DNA of 7,913 nucleotides from Sulfurovum sp. (lineage in GTDB: Bacteria > Campylobacterota > Campylobacteria > Campylobacterales > Sulfurovaceae). Both the position numbers and the translations under genes were made by a program. This document shows, piece after piece, positions 1 to 6,832 of the stretch. Positions within the stretch are counted from its first letter, which is position 1. Each line of letters begins with the position of its first letter. The notes below the pieces were generated by a model, which saw nothing but the letters and a program-made list of their open reading frames with translations, had not been told where the DNA came from and did no database searches. Where the stretch lies: contig DQVJ01000298.1 in assembly GCA_015661795.1 (NCBI GenBank), forward strand, positions 1 to 7,913. Reading direction: 5' to 3'.

Positions 1-846
1 GTGATAAAACCTCGAAAAGAAGAAGAGATAAAAGAGGGCATAACTCATTTTAAAGAGAGTGGATATACATATGTGTATGAAGAAAATGATAACCCTTCGG
101 TGTTATATTTTGATACAGCGTTTTTAAATAGAGCACATAGACATGCAGATTTTTTTAATATTTTACTTTATGAATACGGTAAAAATATACTTGTAGATGC
201 GGGAAAGTATTCTTATGTTAAGGATAACCCTTTTAGGCAGTATTGTAGCAGTACAAGGGCACATAATGTATTAATGATAAACAATGAAGATTATAGACTT
301 GACAGAAAGTACTTTTTTACTTCCAAATTAGAGAAAACAGAGAAAAAAGAAAACCATTACCATTTAAAGACAGCACATTACTATGAGTATTTTGTGGCTT
401 CTCATGATAGGCATATTTTTTATAAGCCTATGGAGTTTTTGTTTGTGATTGATGTGTTAAGATCTAAAGATCCTAAAAATTACAAACAGATTTTTCACCT
501 GCATCAAGACTTGGATATCAGTGAAGAAGGTAGCTTTTTAGAGTCACGTATCACTGATGATGTGGTGATGTATATTAAAATGAAGGCCTTGGAAATAAGT
601 GAAAATACTATACATGAGGACATTGTATCTTCAAAAGGTAATAAAGGTGACATAGAAGGCTACAGAGCATTAGGACACAATGAAGTAGTCGATAATTATG
701 TCATTTATAATGAAATCGAAAGTCATCATGTGAGTCTTGGGAGTATGTTCTCCTTTAATAAAAAGATAGATTTTGATTTAGTGTTGATAGAAGATAATAC
801 TATCAAATTGGTTTTTGATAATCAAAAAGAAATTATAGAAGGTTAA
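1..846 (+). CDS. Heparinase II/III-family protein, C-terminal part (5' end outside window)
   Basis: This is the C-terminal, mostly beta-sheet part of a heparinase II/III-like polysaccharide lyase. These enzymes cleave uronic-acid-containing glycans by beta-elimination, usually in the periplasm. The frame is open from base 1, and the first ~30 residues (including the ESGY segment, residues 19-22) look like the usual linker into this domain. The GTG at base 1 is therefore probably an internal Val codon, and the alpha/alpha-toroid domain and any signal peptide lie upstream. Visible family features are the H-x-H-A-D motif (H46, H48, D50), the LVDAGKYSY strand with D66 (64-72), and the S-T-R-A-H-N motif (84-89, H88). 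In heparinase II, equivalent His and Asp residues serve catalysis and zinc binding; the residue-level match here is inference. The gene ends 3 bases before the next one. Such proteins recur in exopolysaccharide loci, where the true substrate is often unknown. The family call is strong and the substrate open. Confidence 0.88.
   Translation: MIKPRKEEEIKEGITHFKESGYTYVYEENDNPSVLYFDTAFLNRAHRHADFFNILLYEYGKNILVDAGKYSYVKDNPFRQYCSSTRAHNVLMINNEDYRLDRKYFFTSKLEKTEKKENHYHLKTAHYYEYFVASHDRHIFYKPMEFLFVIDVLRSKDPKNYKQIFHLHQDLDISEEGSFLESRITDDVVMYIKMKALEISENTIHEDIVSSKGNKGDIEGYRALGHNEVVDNYVIYNEIESHHVSLGSMFSFNKKIDFDLVLIEDNTIKLVFDNQKEIIEG
837..842 (+). promoter_or_regulatory. Ribosome binding site of the repeat-module protein gene
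   Basis: AGAAGG lies inside the last codons of the heparinase-like gene, with a 7-base spacer before the ATG at 850. It is a good Shine-Dalgarno match. It supports that start and suggests translation follows directly from the upstream gene. Confidence 0.7.
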
Positions 847-849
847 AAA

Positions 850-1446
850 ATGAAAAAAGTTTTAAAATACAAACAAGTAAAAGAGAAGTTTCGTGAAATG
901 ATCGAAAGAAATATTTCTATAGAAGATATAGAAGATGAATTGAAGTCTATGATAACACTGAATCCAAGTGATACTTTAAAATACAAAAAAGCATTTTTTT
1001 CACTCATAAAAGATATAGATTTAGAATTAGCTGTTAAATATGGTGAAGAAGTTATAAAAATAGAAGATGATCCAAAATTTATGAAAGTTTTGGCTGTACG
1101 ATACAAGAGACTAGGTCAGCATGCAAAATATAATGCGTTTGTTTTTAAGAAAATTCCAATGACCATATTTAAGCAAGAATTAGATGAGTTTATTATGAAA
1201 AAAGCTTCATTTACACAAATTAAAGAACATATAGAATATTTTGTAGACAGCTATCAAGAGCTTGAGTTATTGGCTAATAAAGTAGCATTTAGTAAATTAA
1301 AAGATACCTATACAAGCGAAGCTGTAAAATATGGTGAAGAGGTGATAAAGCAAGAACAAGATCCTAAATTTATCAAAGTCTTGGCTTCTCGATATAGAAA
1401 AATAGGAGACTTGAAGCGGTATGAAAGTCTTAATAGTCTTGAGTGA
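850..1446 (+). CDS. Hypothetical all-helical protein with two TPR-like modules
   Basis: I do not recognise a named family. The 198-residue product is rich in Lys, Glu and Ile, has no signal peptide or membrane segment, and is probably cytoplasmic. It consists of two copies of an all-helical module with a 97-residue period. The core A-V-K-Y-G-E-E-V is at 61-68 and again at 158-165. Each is followed by D-P-K-F-x-K-V-L-A-x-R-Y (74-85 and 171-182) and a short basic helix ending in K/R-Y (94, 191). The same module occurs at the N-terminus of the next gene, there fused to a glycosyltransferase. This gene is thus a free-standing copy of a partner's regulatory or scaffold domain. The A-x-x-Y-G core followed by a helix resembles tetratricopeptide or SEL1-type helix pairs. 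The start at ATG 850 is supported by AGAAGG. The stop overlaps the next gene's possible GTG start. A role in assembling or tuning the glycosyltransferases is inference from context. Confidence 0.82.
   Translation: MKKVLKYKQVKEKFREMIERNISIEDIEDELKSMITLNPSDTLKYKKAFFSLIKDIDLELAVKYGEEVIKIEDDPKFMKVLAVRYKRLGQHAKYNAFVFKKIPMTIFKQELDEFIMKKASFTQIKEHIEYFVDSYQELELLANKVAFSKLKDTYTSEAVKYGEEVIKQEQDPKFIKVLASRYRKIGDLKRYESLNSLE
979..1422 (+). repeat. Two in-frame copies of a coded helical module
   Basis: Copy 1 spans about 979-1131 and copy 2 about 1276-1422, with a 291-base period. The best-conserved stretch begins at 1030 and at 1321, each coding A-V-K-Y-G-E-E-V. The two copies align without gaps at the protein level through this core and the following D-P-K-F-x-K-V-L-A-x-R-Y segment. 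Similarity is also visible in the DNA, with third-position differences, as expected for an old duplication held by selection on the protein. Confidence 0.8.
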
Positions 1447-3983
1447 TTTTTAAAAGATTATTTATGATAAAAAAAGTATTGAAGGTATTAAAATTATACA
1501 AAACACCTTATCAAAGAACAAAAAAACATATTGTTCTAAAATTAAAAACGTCTGGTATAGAAGAAACTCAAATTTGGCTTGAAACTAAGATACAAGAAAA
1601 GGAATTTCAAGCTCTACACGTACATCGAATACTATTTTCACTTTGGAAAAACTCACATCCTGAAATCGCCATAGTACATGGGGAGAGAGCACAATATATT
1701 GAATTTTCTTCTGATATACACAAGGTATTAAAAAATAGAAAAAGACTTGTGGAAAAAAGAAAGTATGGTATCAGTCAATTGAAAGAATTCTATTCTACTC
1801 ATAGTGTAGAAGAGACGATGAAGTGGATGAGAAATGCTACAAGACGAAGACCTGATTTAAAAATGCAACTCAATAAAACTTTTTTTATTTTAGCAAAAAG
1901 AAACCATCCAAAGCTTGCAGTAGATTATGGAGAAAAGGCAGTTCTTTTAGGTGCAGATAAAAAATTTAGAAAAGTACTTAATACAAGAAAACGATGGCTA
2001 GAAGATGAAAATACACCACGTGCAATCAATGTGGATGAGATATCAGTAAAAGAAACAAAACTTATTCTAGACCAATTACAACATGAATCACTTGAAGAAG
2101 CTGTAGAATATATCAATAGTTTTAAATTCTATGATGAAAACATTGTTTTAATACTGGAAAAATATTTACTCGGAAAAATTCATCAAAAAGAATTTAGAAC
2201 AACAGTAGATGTTGGGTTGGGTATATTAGATAGATTAGAGGATAAAGCATTACTAAAAGTTATAGCTGCAAGAGCATATGCTTTAAAAGAATATGAGAAT
2301 GCATTTTTGTTTTATAAAAAATATTTTATGCTTACAAAGGATAAATCTATTTTAGATAGATTTGTTATTTGTATCGCCAATAATATTAATCTTGAAGAGA
2401 TAGATACTATTGATAAAATCTTATCACAGTATTTTAACGAGTTGTCAAAAAAGAAAAAAGTTTTAGTTAAAAATAAAATATTATTTGAAATATATTTCAA
2501 TGAATCAGCTTATAATAAAGCAGTGGAATATGGACTAAAAATTATTTTAAATGAAAAAAACAGATTGTACTCTCTAAAACTTTCCAGAGCATATTTTGAG
2601 TTAGGAAAAATCACTAAAGCACTTAAAAACACTGCGTTAGATAAGATGTATGATAAGCATAACAGGTTAATGGAAATCTATACTTCTTATCTATTTTTAA
2701 AAGAGAATGGGTTTGTTATGCCAAGTGTAGAAGGGGAGTATAAAAGTAAATCTTCAAAAAAAGTGCTGTATGTTTTAAATAATTCTTTACCTTATCACTC
2801 AAATGGGTATTCTACTAGAGCCCATGGTTTACTTGAGGGTGCAAAAAAGTTTAAAGATATACATGCTATAACGAGGCTTGGATATCCACATGATTTGGTT
2901 AAATTTAGAGAAGAAAAGCAAACTAAAAAACATAGGGTTGATGAGATACAATATTTTCATTTACCTTCAGAAGATTATTGGTTAAATTATATGGTATTAG
3001 ATAAATATCTCATTCAGTATGGAGAAAGACTAGTTGAACATATTAAAAAATATGATATCTCTCTTGTTCATAGTGCTTCAAATTTTGTGAATGGATTAGC
3101 TGCTAATTATGCAGCAAAGAAACTCAATGTAAAAAGTATATATGAAGTGAGAGGACTGTGGGAAATTACAAGAATTTCTAGGCAACCTGAATGGGAAAAC
3201 AGTGAACATTTTGAGATGATAAAAAGACTTGAAATTGAAGCTGCCAAAAGTGCTGATATAGTGGTTACAATAACCCATGAATTAAAAAAAGAATTAGTAC
3301 ATAGAGGTGTAAATGAAGATACAATTTTTGTTCTTCCCAATGGAGTAAATACAGACAGTTTTCAACCCCTATCTAAAGACTTGAAATTAATGAAAGAGTT
3401 AGATATAAAAGATCATGAAATTGTTATAGGCTATATAGGGTCTATTGTTGAGTATGAAGGTATTGATTTATTAGTAGAAGCCATAGCAAAATTAAAAGAA
3501 AAAAATATAGGTAACTTTAAATTTCTTTTAGTCGGAGATGGAAGGTATTTTGAAACTATAAAGAAAAGAATCACTGAACTTAAAGTTGATGATCTGGTTA
3601 TCATCACAGGTAGGATTCCCCATGATGATGTTGAACAATATTATTCACTCATCGATATAGCTCCTTTACCAAGAAAAGCATTACCTGTGAGCGAAATGGT
3701 ATCTCCATTGAAACCTTTTGAAGCAATGGCTATGGAGAAAATAGTCTTGGGTTCTGATGTCGCTGCTATCGCTGAAATCATAGAAGATGGATATAATGGA
3801 ATACTTTTTAAGAAAAGCAATATAGAAGACTTGGCGGAAAAATTAGAACTCTTATTAAAAGATGATAATTTAAGAATGAAAATAGGTAAAAATGCAAGAA
3901 ATTGGGTTGTAAAAGAGCGAGACTGGGCAGTTTTGGCAGAAAAATTAAATGATATTTATAATGATTTATTGGAAAAAGACTGA
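1443..3983 (+). CDS. GT4-family glycosyltransferase with N-terminal TPR-like repeat region
   Basis: A large cytoplasmic enzyme in two halves. Residues ~25-410 are helical repeats: two modules like those of the preceding gene (cores near 72-81 and 155-164, each with His-Pro before the core) and two weaker ones (about 247-288 and 346-394). Residues ~438-846 form a GT-B fold GT4 glycosyltransferase that should transfer a sugar from a nucleotide donor to a growing glycan. Recognisable pieces are N-S-L-P-Y-H-S-N-G-Y (447-456), Y-E-V-R-G-L-W (567-573), L-P-N-G-V-N-T-D-S-F (631-640), G-Y-I-G-S (663-667), L-L-V-G-D-G (695-700), and S-P-L-K-P-F-E-A-M-A (754-763) with the donor-binding Glu 760. Glu 751 is nine residues earlier, one more than in strict EX7E. 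The start is uncertain: GTG 1443 overlaps the previous stop by 4 bases, while ATG 1464 (seven codons later) is also plausible; neither has a strong ribosome binding site. Donor and acceptor sugars cannot be read from the sequence. Confidence 0.92.
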   Translation: MIFKRLFMIKKVLKVLKLYKTPYQRTKKHIVLKLKTSGIEETQIWLETKIQEKEFQALHVHRILFSLWKNSHPEIAIVHGERAQYIEFSSDIHKVLKNRKRLVEKRKYGISQLKEFYSTHSVEETMKWMRNATRRRPDLKMQLNKTFFILAKRNHPKLAVDYGEKAVLLGADKKFRKVLNTRKRWLEDENTPRAINVDEISVKETKLILDQLQHESLEEAVEYINSFKFYDENIVLILEKYLLGKIHQKEFRTTVDVGLGILDRLEDKALLKVIAARAYALKEYENAFLFYKKYFMLTKDKSILDRFVICIANNINLEEIDTIDKILSQYFNELSKKKKVLVKNKILFEIYFNESAYNKAVEYGLKIILNEKNRLYSLKLSRAYFELGKITKALKNTALDKMYDKHNRLMEIYTSYLFLKENGFVMPSVEGEYKSKSSKKVLYVLNNSLPYHSNGYSTRAHGLLEGAKKFKDIHAITRLGYPHDLVKFREEKQTKKHRVDEIQYFHLPSEDYWLNYMVLDKYLIQYGERLVEHIKKYDISLVHSASNFVNGLAANYAAKKLNVKSIYEVRGLWEITRISRQPEWENSEHFEMIKRLEIEAAKSADIVVTITHELKKELVHRGVNEDTIFVLPNGVNTDSFQPLSKDLKLMKELDIKDHEIVIGYIGSIVEYEGIDLLVEAIAKLKEKNIGNFKFLLVGDGRYFETIKKRITELKVDDLVIITGRIPHDDVEQYYSLIDIAPLPRKALPVSEMVSPLKPFEAMAMEKIVLGSDVAAIAEIIEDGYNGILFKKSNIEDLAEKLELLLKDDNLRMKIGKNARNWVVKERDWAVLAEKLNDIYNDLLEKD
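1623..2018 (+). repeat. Two further copies of the helical module at the N-terminus of the large glycosyltransferase
   Basis: Copies at about 1623-1766 and 1872-2018 have an 83-residue period. Both carry N-x-H-P or S-H-P before an A-I/V-x-x-G-E core and then D-x-x-x-K-V-L-x-x-R-K-R. They align with the two modules of the upstream gene, so at least four recognisable copies lie within about 1.1 kb in two genes. Two more degenerate units follow near 2181-2306 and 2478-2624. Confidence 0.72.
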
Positions 3984-3984
3984 C

Positions 3985-5496
3985 ATGATACTAAAAATAA
4001 AAAGAAAAATAATACGAAAAATATTTTCTTATTTTTTTAAAAGAAAAAAGTTTAAAACAATCGTGAGGTTATCTGATAAATATATGTTAAATACCGAAGG
4101 GTATTGGACAGCCCAGCAGCTTTTAAATCGTGGATATCTTAACAATGCATCAGAAGTCATTAAAAATGTATCTTATAAAAAAGAGTTTGATACACTTATT
4201 CGTAGAATTGAATCCATGATAGAGATTCGTGATAATGGATTAAAGATCAATAAAATACAAAAGAAAAACATCACACATATAAATGCTCTTTTTTGTGTAC
4301 ATAATTCATTACCCTATGATAAAGCAGGATATGCCATTAGAACAGAGCATATTGTGAATACACTTAAAAAACAAGGTTTAACTTTTAAGGTCGTAACAAG
4401 ACCAGGGTATCCTTGGGATTTGAAAAAACATAGAGAAAATTTGCATAAAGGTGTATATGATGAATTAAATGATATTGATTATATCAGATTAGAAGACAGT
4501 GAAAAAAAATTTAAAAGAGGTGTTGATACAGACTATATAAATATGTATGCATATGAATTAGAAAAAGTTGCAATACAAAATGATACTAGTGTGATACATG
4601 CACATTCTAATTATTTTAATGCATTATCGGCTATTGAAGCAGCCAACAGGCTAAAGATTCCTTCTGTATATGAAGTGAGAGGACTTTGGCATATGACACG
4701 TTTGACTTTAGATGCTAACTATAGATATGCTGGTATGTTTACTTATGAGGAAGCAATGGAAATAGGTGCTATGCACGCTTCTGATGCAGTTGTAACGATA
4801 TCTCAATCACTTAAATCATTGATCGTTAGTTGGGGTATAAATGCTTCAAAGATTCATATCATTCCAAACACTATAGATACTACACATTTTATTCCTATGA
4901 GAAGAAGTGAAAAACTTGTTGAAAAATACAAGTTAGAGGGAAAAACTGTTATAGGATTTATAGGGACATTGAGTAATTATGAAGGCTTGAAAGAGCTTAT
5001 ATGTGCTGTAGATGAACTCATAGAAGAGGGCTTAAATATAGTATTGATGATAGTAGGTGATGGACGTGAAAAAGAGAATTTAGAGAACTCGGCTAAATCA
5101 GAACATATTATTTTTACAGGAAGAGTAGCTTTTGAAGAAGTAAAAGAATACTATACTTTGTTAGATATCTGTCCATTTCCAAGAAATAATGTTGAGATAT
5201 GTCAGTACGTTCCACCTTTGAAAATACTTGAAGCTATGGCTATGGAAAAAGCGGTCATAGTTTCAAATGTTGTACCTTTATGTGAAATAATAGATGATGG
5301 GGTAAACGGTCTTGTATGCGAGACAGATAATGTTGAGAGTTTAAAAGAGAAGATAGTACAACTTCATCATGATATTTCATTACGTGAAACATTAGGGAAA
5401 AATTCAAGAGTATGGGTAGGGGAAAACCGTTCTTTGGAGGATATGAGTCTAAGATATATGGCACTTTATAATTCTTTTAAGGATGATCATGTATAG
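3985..5496 (+). CDS. GT4-family glycosyltransferase, paralogue of the upstream enzyme
   Basis: A 503-residue glycosyltransferase with a very basic N-terminus (1-25), a short helical region (~26-95) and a GT-B catalytic region (~98-500). It matches the catalytic half of the upstream protein throughout: H-N-S-L-P-Y (106-111), R-P-G-Y-P-W-D-L (139-146), H-A-H-S-N (205-209), Y-E-V-R-G-L-W (229-235), I-P-N-T-I-D-T (293-299), G-F-I-G-T (324-328), I-V-G-D-G (356-360) and P-P-L-K-I-L-E-A-M-A-M-E-K (410-422, Glu 416). This indicates tandem duplication, with the long repeat region gained or lost in one copy. Unlike the paralogue, the position nine before the donor-binding Glu is Gln 407, and the preceding loop is changed, suggesting a different donor or altered activity. 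I chose ATG 3985, one base after the previous stop and preceded by GGAAAAAG; an in-frame ATG at 3949 would give an extra 12 residues deep inside the upstream gene. The N-terminal basic and aromatic residues may aid membrane association (inference). Confidence 0.92.
   Translation: MILKIKRKIIRKIFSYFFKRKKFKTIVRLSDKYMLNTEGYWTAQQLLNRGYLNNASEVIKNVSYKKEFDTLIRRIESMIEIRDNGLKINKIQKKNITHINALFCVHNSLPYDKAGYAIRTEHIVNTLKKQGLTFKVVTRPGYPWDLKKHRENLHKGVYDELNDIDYIRLEDSEKKFKRGVDTDYINMYAYELEKVAIQNDTSVIHAHSNYFNALSAIEAANRLKIPSVYEVRGLWHMTRLTLDANYRYAGMFTYEEAMEIGAMHASDAVVTISQSLKSLIVSWGINASKIHIIPNTIDTTHFIPMRRSEKLVEKYKLEGKTVIGFIGTLSNYEGLKELICAVDELIEEGLNIVLMIVGDGREKENLENSAKSEHIIFTGRVAFEEVKEYYTLLDICPFPRNNVEICQYVPPLKILEAMAMEKAVIVSNVVPLCEIIDDGVNGLVCETDNVESLKEKIVQLHHDISLRETLGKNSRVWVGENRSLEDMSLRYMALYNSFKDDHV
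5479..5483 (+). promoter_or_regulatory. Ribosome binding site deciding the PL6 lyase start
   Basis: AAGGA ends at base 5483, leaving a 5-base spacer to ATG 5489. The in-frame ATG at 5483 overlaps this element and so cannot use it. This favours 5489, which also gives a more typical signal peptide start (Met-Tyr-Arg and then a hydrophobic run). Confidence 0.72.
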
Positions 5497-6832
5497 AATA
5501 TTTTTTGTGATAGTTGTTCTTGTTATAGATGTATCAGCAAAAGATTTTTTGGTTTCTAATATAAAAGCATTACATGAGACAATGAAAAATGTGAGAAGTG
5601 GTGATGTGATTATCATGAAAAATGGTATTTGGTCTGATGTTAATATTACTTTTAGGGCTAAAGGGAACGAAACAGCTCCTATTATATTACGTGCGGAAGA
5701 ACAAGGAAAGGTAATTATATCTGGTAAGTCTTCGTTAAGAATATTGGGAAGTTATTTGAAGGTAGATGGTTTGGTATTTAAAAATGGTCAACCAAGCAGG
5801 AAACAGTTGATAAGGTTTGGTAATAAAAAACACTTCACACATCATTCACGCTTAACGAATGTAGAAATTATTGATTTTAATGATATAAATTTAAGTGAAC
5901 GTTATGATTGGGTTGTTTTCTTTGGTGGACGATATAATAGAATTGACCATTGTAGATTTACGCAAATGAAAAATAAAGGTGTTACCCTTAATGTTGTTTT
6001 GTTAGATAATACACCTGCAAATTATCATAGAATCGACCATAATGAGTTTTCCTATCGAAAAATGGGAAAGGGAAATGGGTATGAAACCATTAGGGTAGGA
6101 AATAGTAAACAGTCTCTCCAAAACTCTAGAACAACAATAAAAAAGAACTTTTTTTTACAATGTGAGGGAGAAGGAGAAATTATTTCCAATAAGTCTTGTG
6201 AAAATCGTTATATACAGAATACTTTTATGCATTCAAAAGGCATGTTAACGCTAAGACACGGCAATAGATGTCTTGTGAAAGATAATTTCTTTTTTTCTAA
6301 TGGACATAAAAAGATGGGAGGTGTACGTATAGTAGGTGAAGGACATAAGATTATCAATAACTATTTTGAAGGTGTTGGCGGAAGTGCATATACGGCGGCA
6401 ATTTCATTTATGAATGGTATACCCCATCCTCCACTTAATGAATACGCGAAGGTAAAAGACAGTAATATTACCCATAATAAGTTTATCTATACCAAATACA
6501 CTATCGTATCGGGTGCAAATTATAAAAAAGGTAGATATACAGTGCCTCCGGGAAATATCATATTTGCTAATAACTTGATTGTTGGGAGTAAAAAACCTTT
6601 ACCCAAATACATTGGAAAGGTGGTACCGGACATCAAGTATAAAAATAATATTATGTTTAAATCAGAGCTGAATATAAAAAATCTAAAAGGGTTTAAAGTT
6701 TTAAATCCTCACATCAAAAAAGATAAGGAATCAAAGTTATGGATATCTCATATAAGAAATGATTTTGAGGAAAAAGGGATACAAGCGATTAAAATTTCAA
6801 ATGTCGGTCCACAAAAGGAAACTGTAAGATGA
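5489..6832 (+). CDS. Secreted PL6-family polysaccharide lyase (chondroitinase B / alginate lyase type)
   Basis: A 447-residue parallel beta-helix lyase of polysaccharide lyase family 6, which cleaves uronate-containing polymers (alginate, or dermatan/chondroitin-like) by beta-elimination. A signal peptide is visible: a short basic start, a hydrophobic stretch (4-13) and a V-S-A cleavage site before Lys 18. There is no lipobox Cys, so the protein should be soluble in the periplasm or outside. Family hallmarks are G-Y-E-T-I-R-V-G (197-204), E-G-E-G-E-I-I-S-N-K-S (226-236), L-T-L-R-H-G-N-R (253-260) and V-R-I-V-G-E...I-I-N-N-Y-F-E-G. Lys 235 and Arg 256 have the 21-residue spacing of the catalytic Lys250/Arg271 of chondroitinase B, and Glu 228 and Glu 230 match its calcium ligands, so the enzyme looks active. 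Length suits a single-domain PL6. It overlaps the upstream gene by 8 bases. Placement among glycosyltransferases argues for a role in polymer export or trimming rather than nutrition (inference). Alginate versus another uronan is unresolved. Confidence 0.93.
   Translation: MYRIFFVIVVLVIDVSAKDFLVSNIKALHETMKNVRSGDVIIMKNGIWSDVNITFRAKGNETAPIILRAEEQGKVIISGKSSLRILGSYLKVDGLVFKNGQPSRKQLIRFGNKKHFTHHSRLTNVEIIDFNDINLSERYDWVVFFGGRYNRIDHCRFTQMKNKGVTLNVVLLDNTPANYHRIDHNEFSYRKMGKGNGYETIRVGNSKQSLQNSRTTIKKNFFLQCEGEGEIISNKSCENRYIQNTFMHSKGMLTLRHGNRCLVKDNFFFSNGHKKMGGVRIVGEGHKIINNYFEGVGGSAYTAAISFMNGIPHPPLNEYAKVKDSNITHNKFIYTKYTIVSGANYKKGRYTVPPGNIIFANNLIVGSKKPLPKYIGKVVPDIKYKNNIMFKSELNIKNLKGFKVLNPHIKKDKESKLWISHIRNDFEEKGIQAIKISNVGPQKETVR
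6816..6819 (+). promoter_or_regulatory. Ribosome binding site of the third glycosyltransferase gene
   Basis: AGGA lies within the end of the lyase gene, 9 bases before ATG 6829. It supports that start, which overlaps the lyase stop codon in an ATGA arrangement typical of translational coupling. Confidence 0.62.

Noticed and set aside
1..3. GTG at base 1 as the true start of the heparinase-like gene
   Set aside because: The encoded segment begins in the linker before the HxHAD domain. Family members have a large N-terminal toroid domain, so the gene almost certainly extends upstream of the window.
843..1106. Minus-strand open frame of 87 codons opposite gene 2
   Set aside because: It is antisense to a gene whose repeat structure shows selection on the plus-strand frame. 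Its Phe/Ser/Ile-rich product is typical of the complement of an AT-rich, Lys-rich gene.
3096..3340. Two overlapping minus-strand open frames inside the GT4 domain of gene 3
   Set aside because: They lie opposite conserved glycosyltransferase motifs and have no ribosome binding site or recognisable product.
3949..3984. Upstream ATG at 3949 for the second glycosyltransferase
   Set aside because: It would overlap the previous gene by 35 bases. ATG 3985, one base past the stop and preceded by GGAAAAAG, gives a normal basic N-terminus.
6149..6156. Run of eight T inside the PL6 lyase gene as a phase-variation tract
   Set aside because: Similar short A and T runs occur throughout this AT-rich window. 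Contingency tracts in related bacteria are usually longer and often G/C, and the reading frame here is intact.
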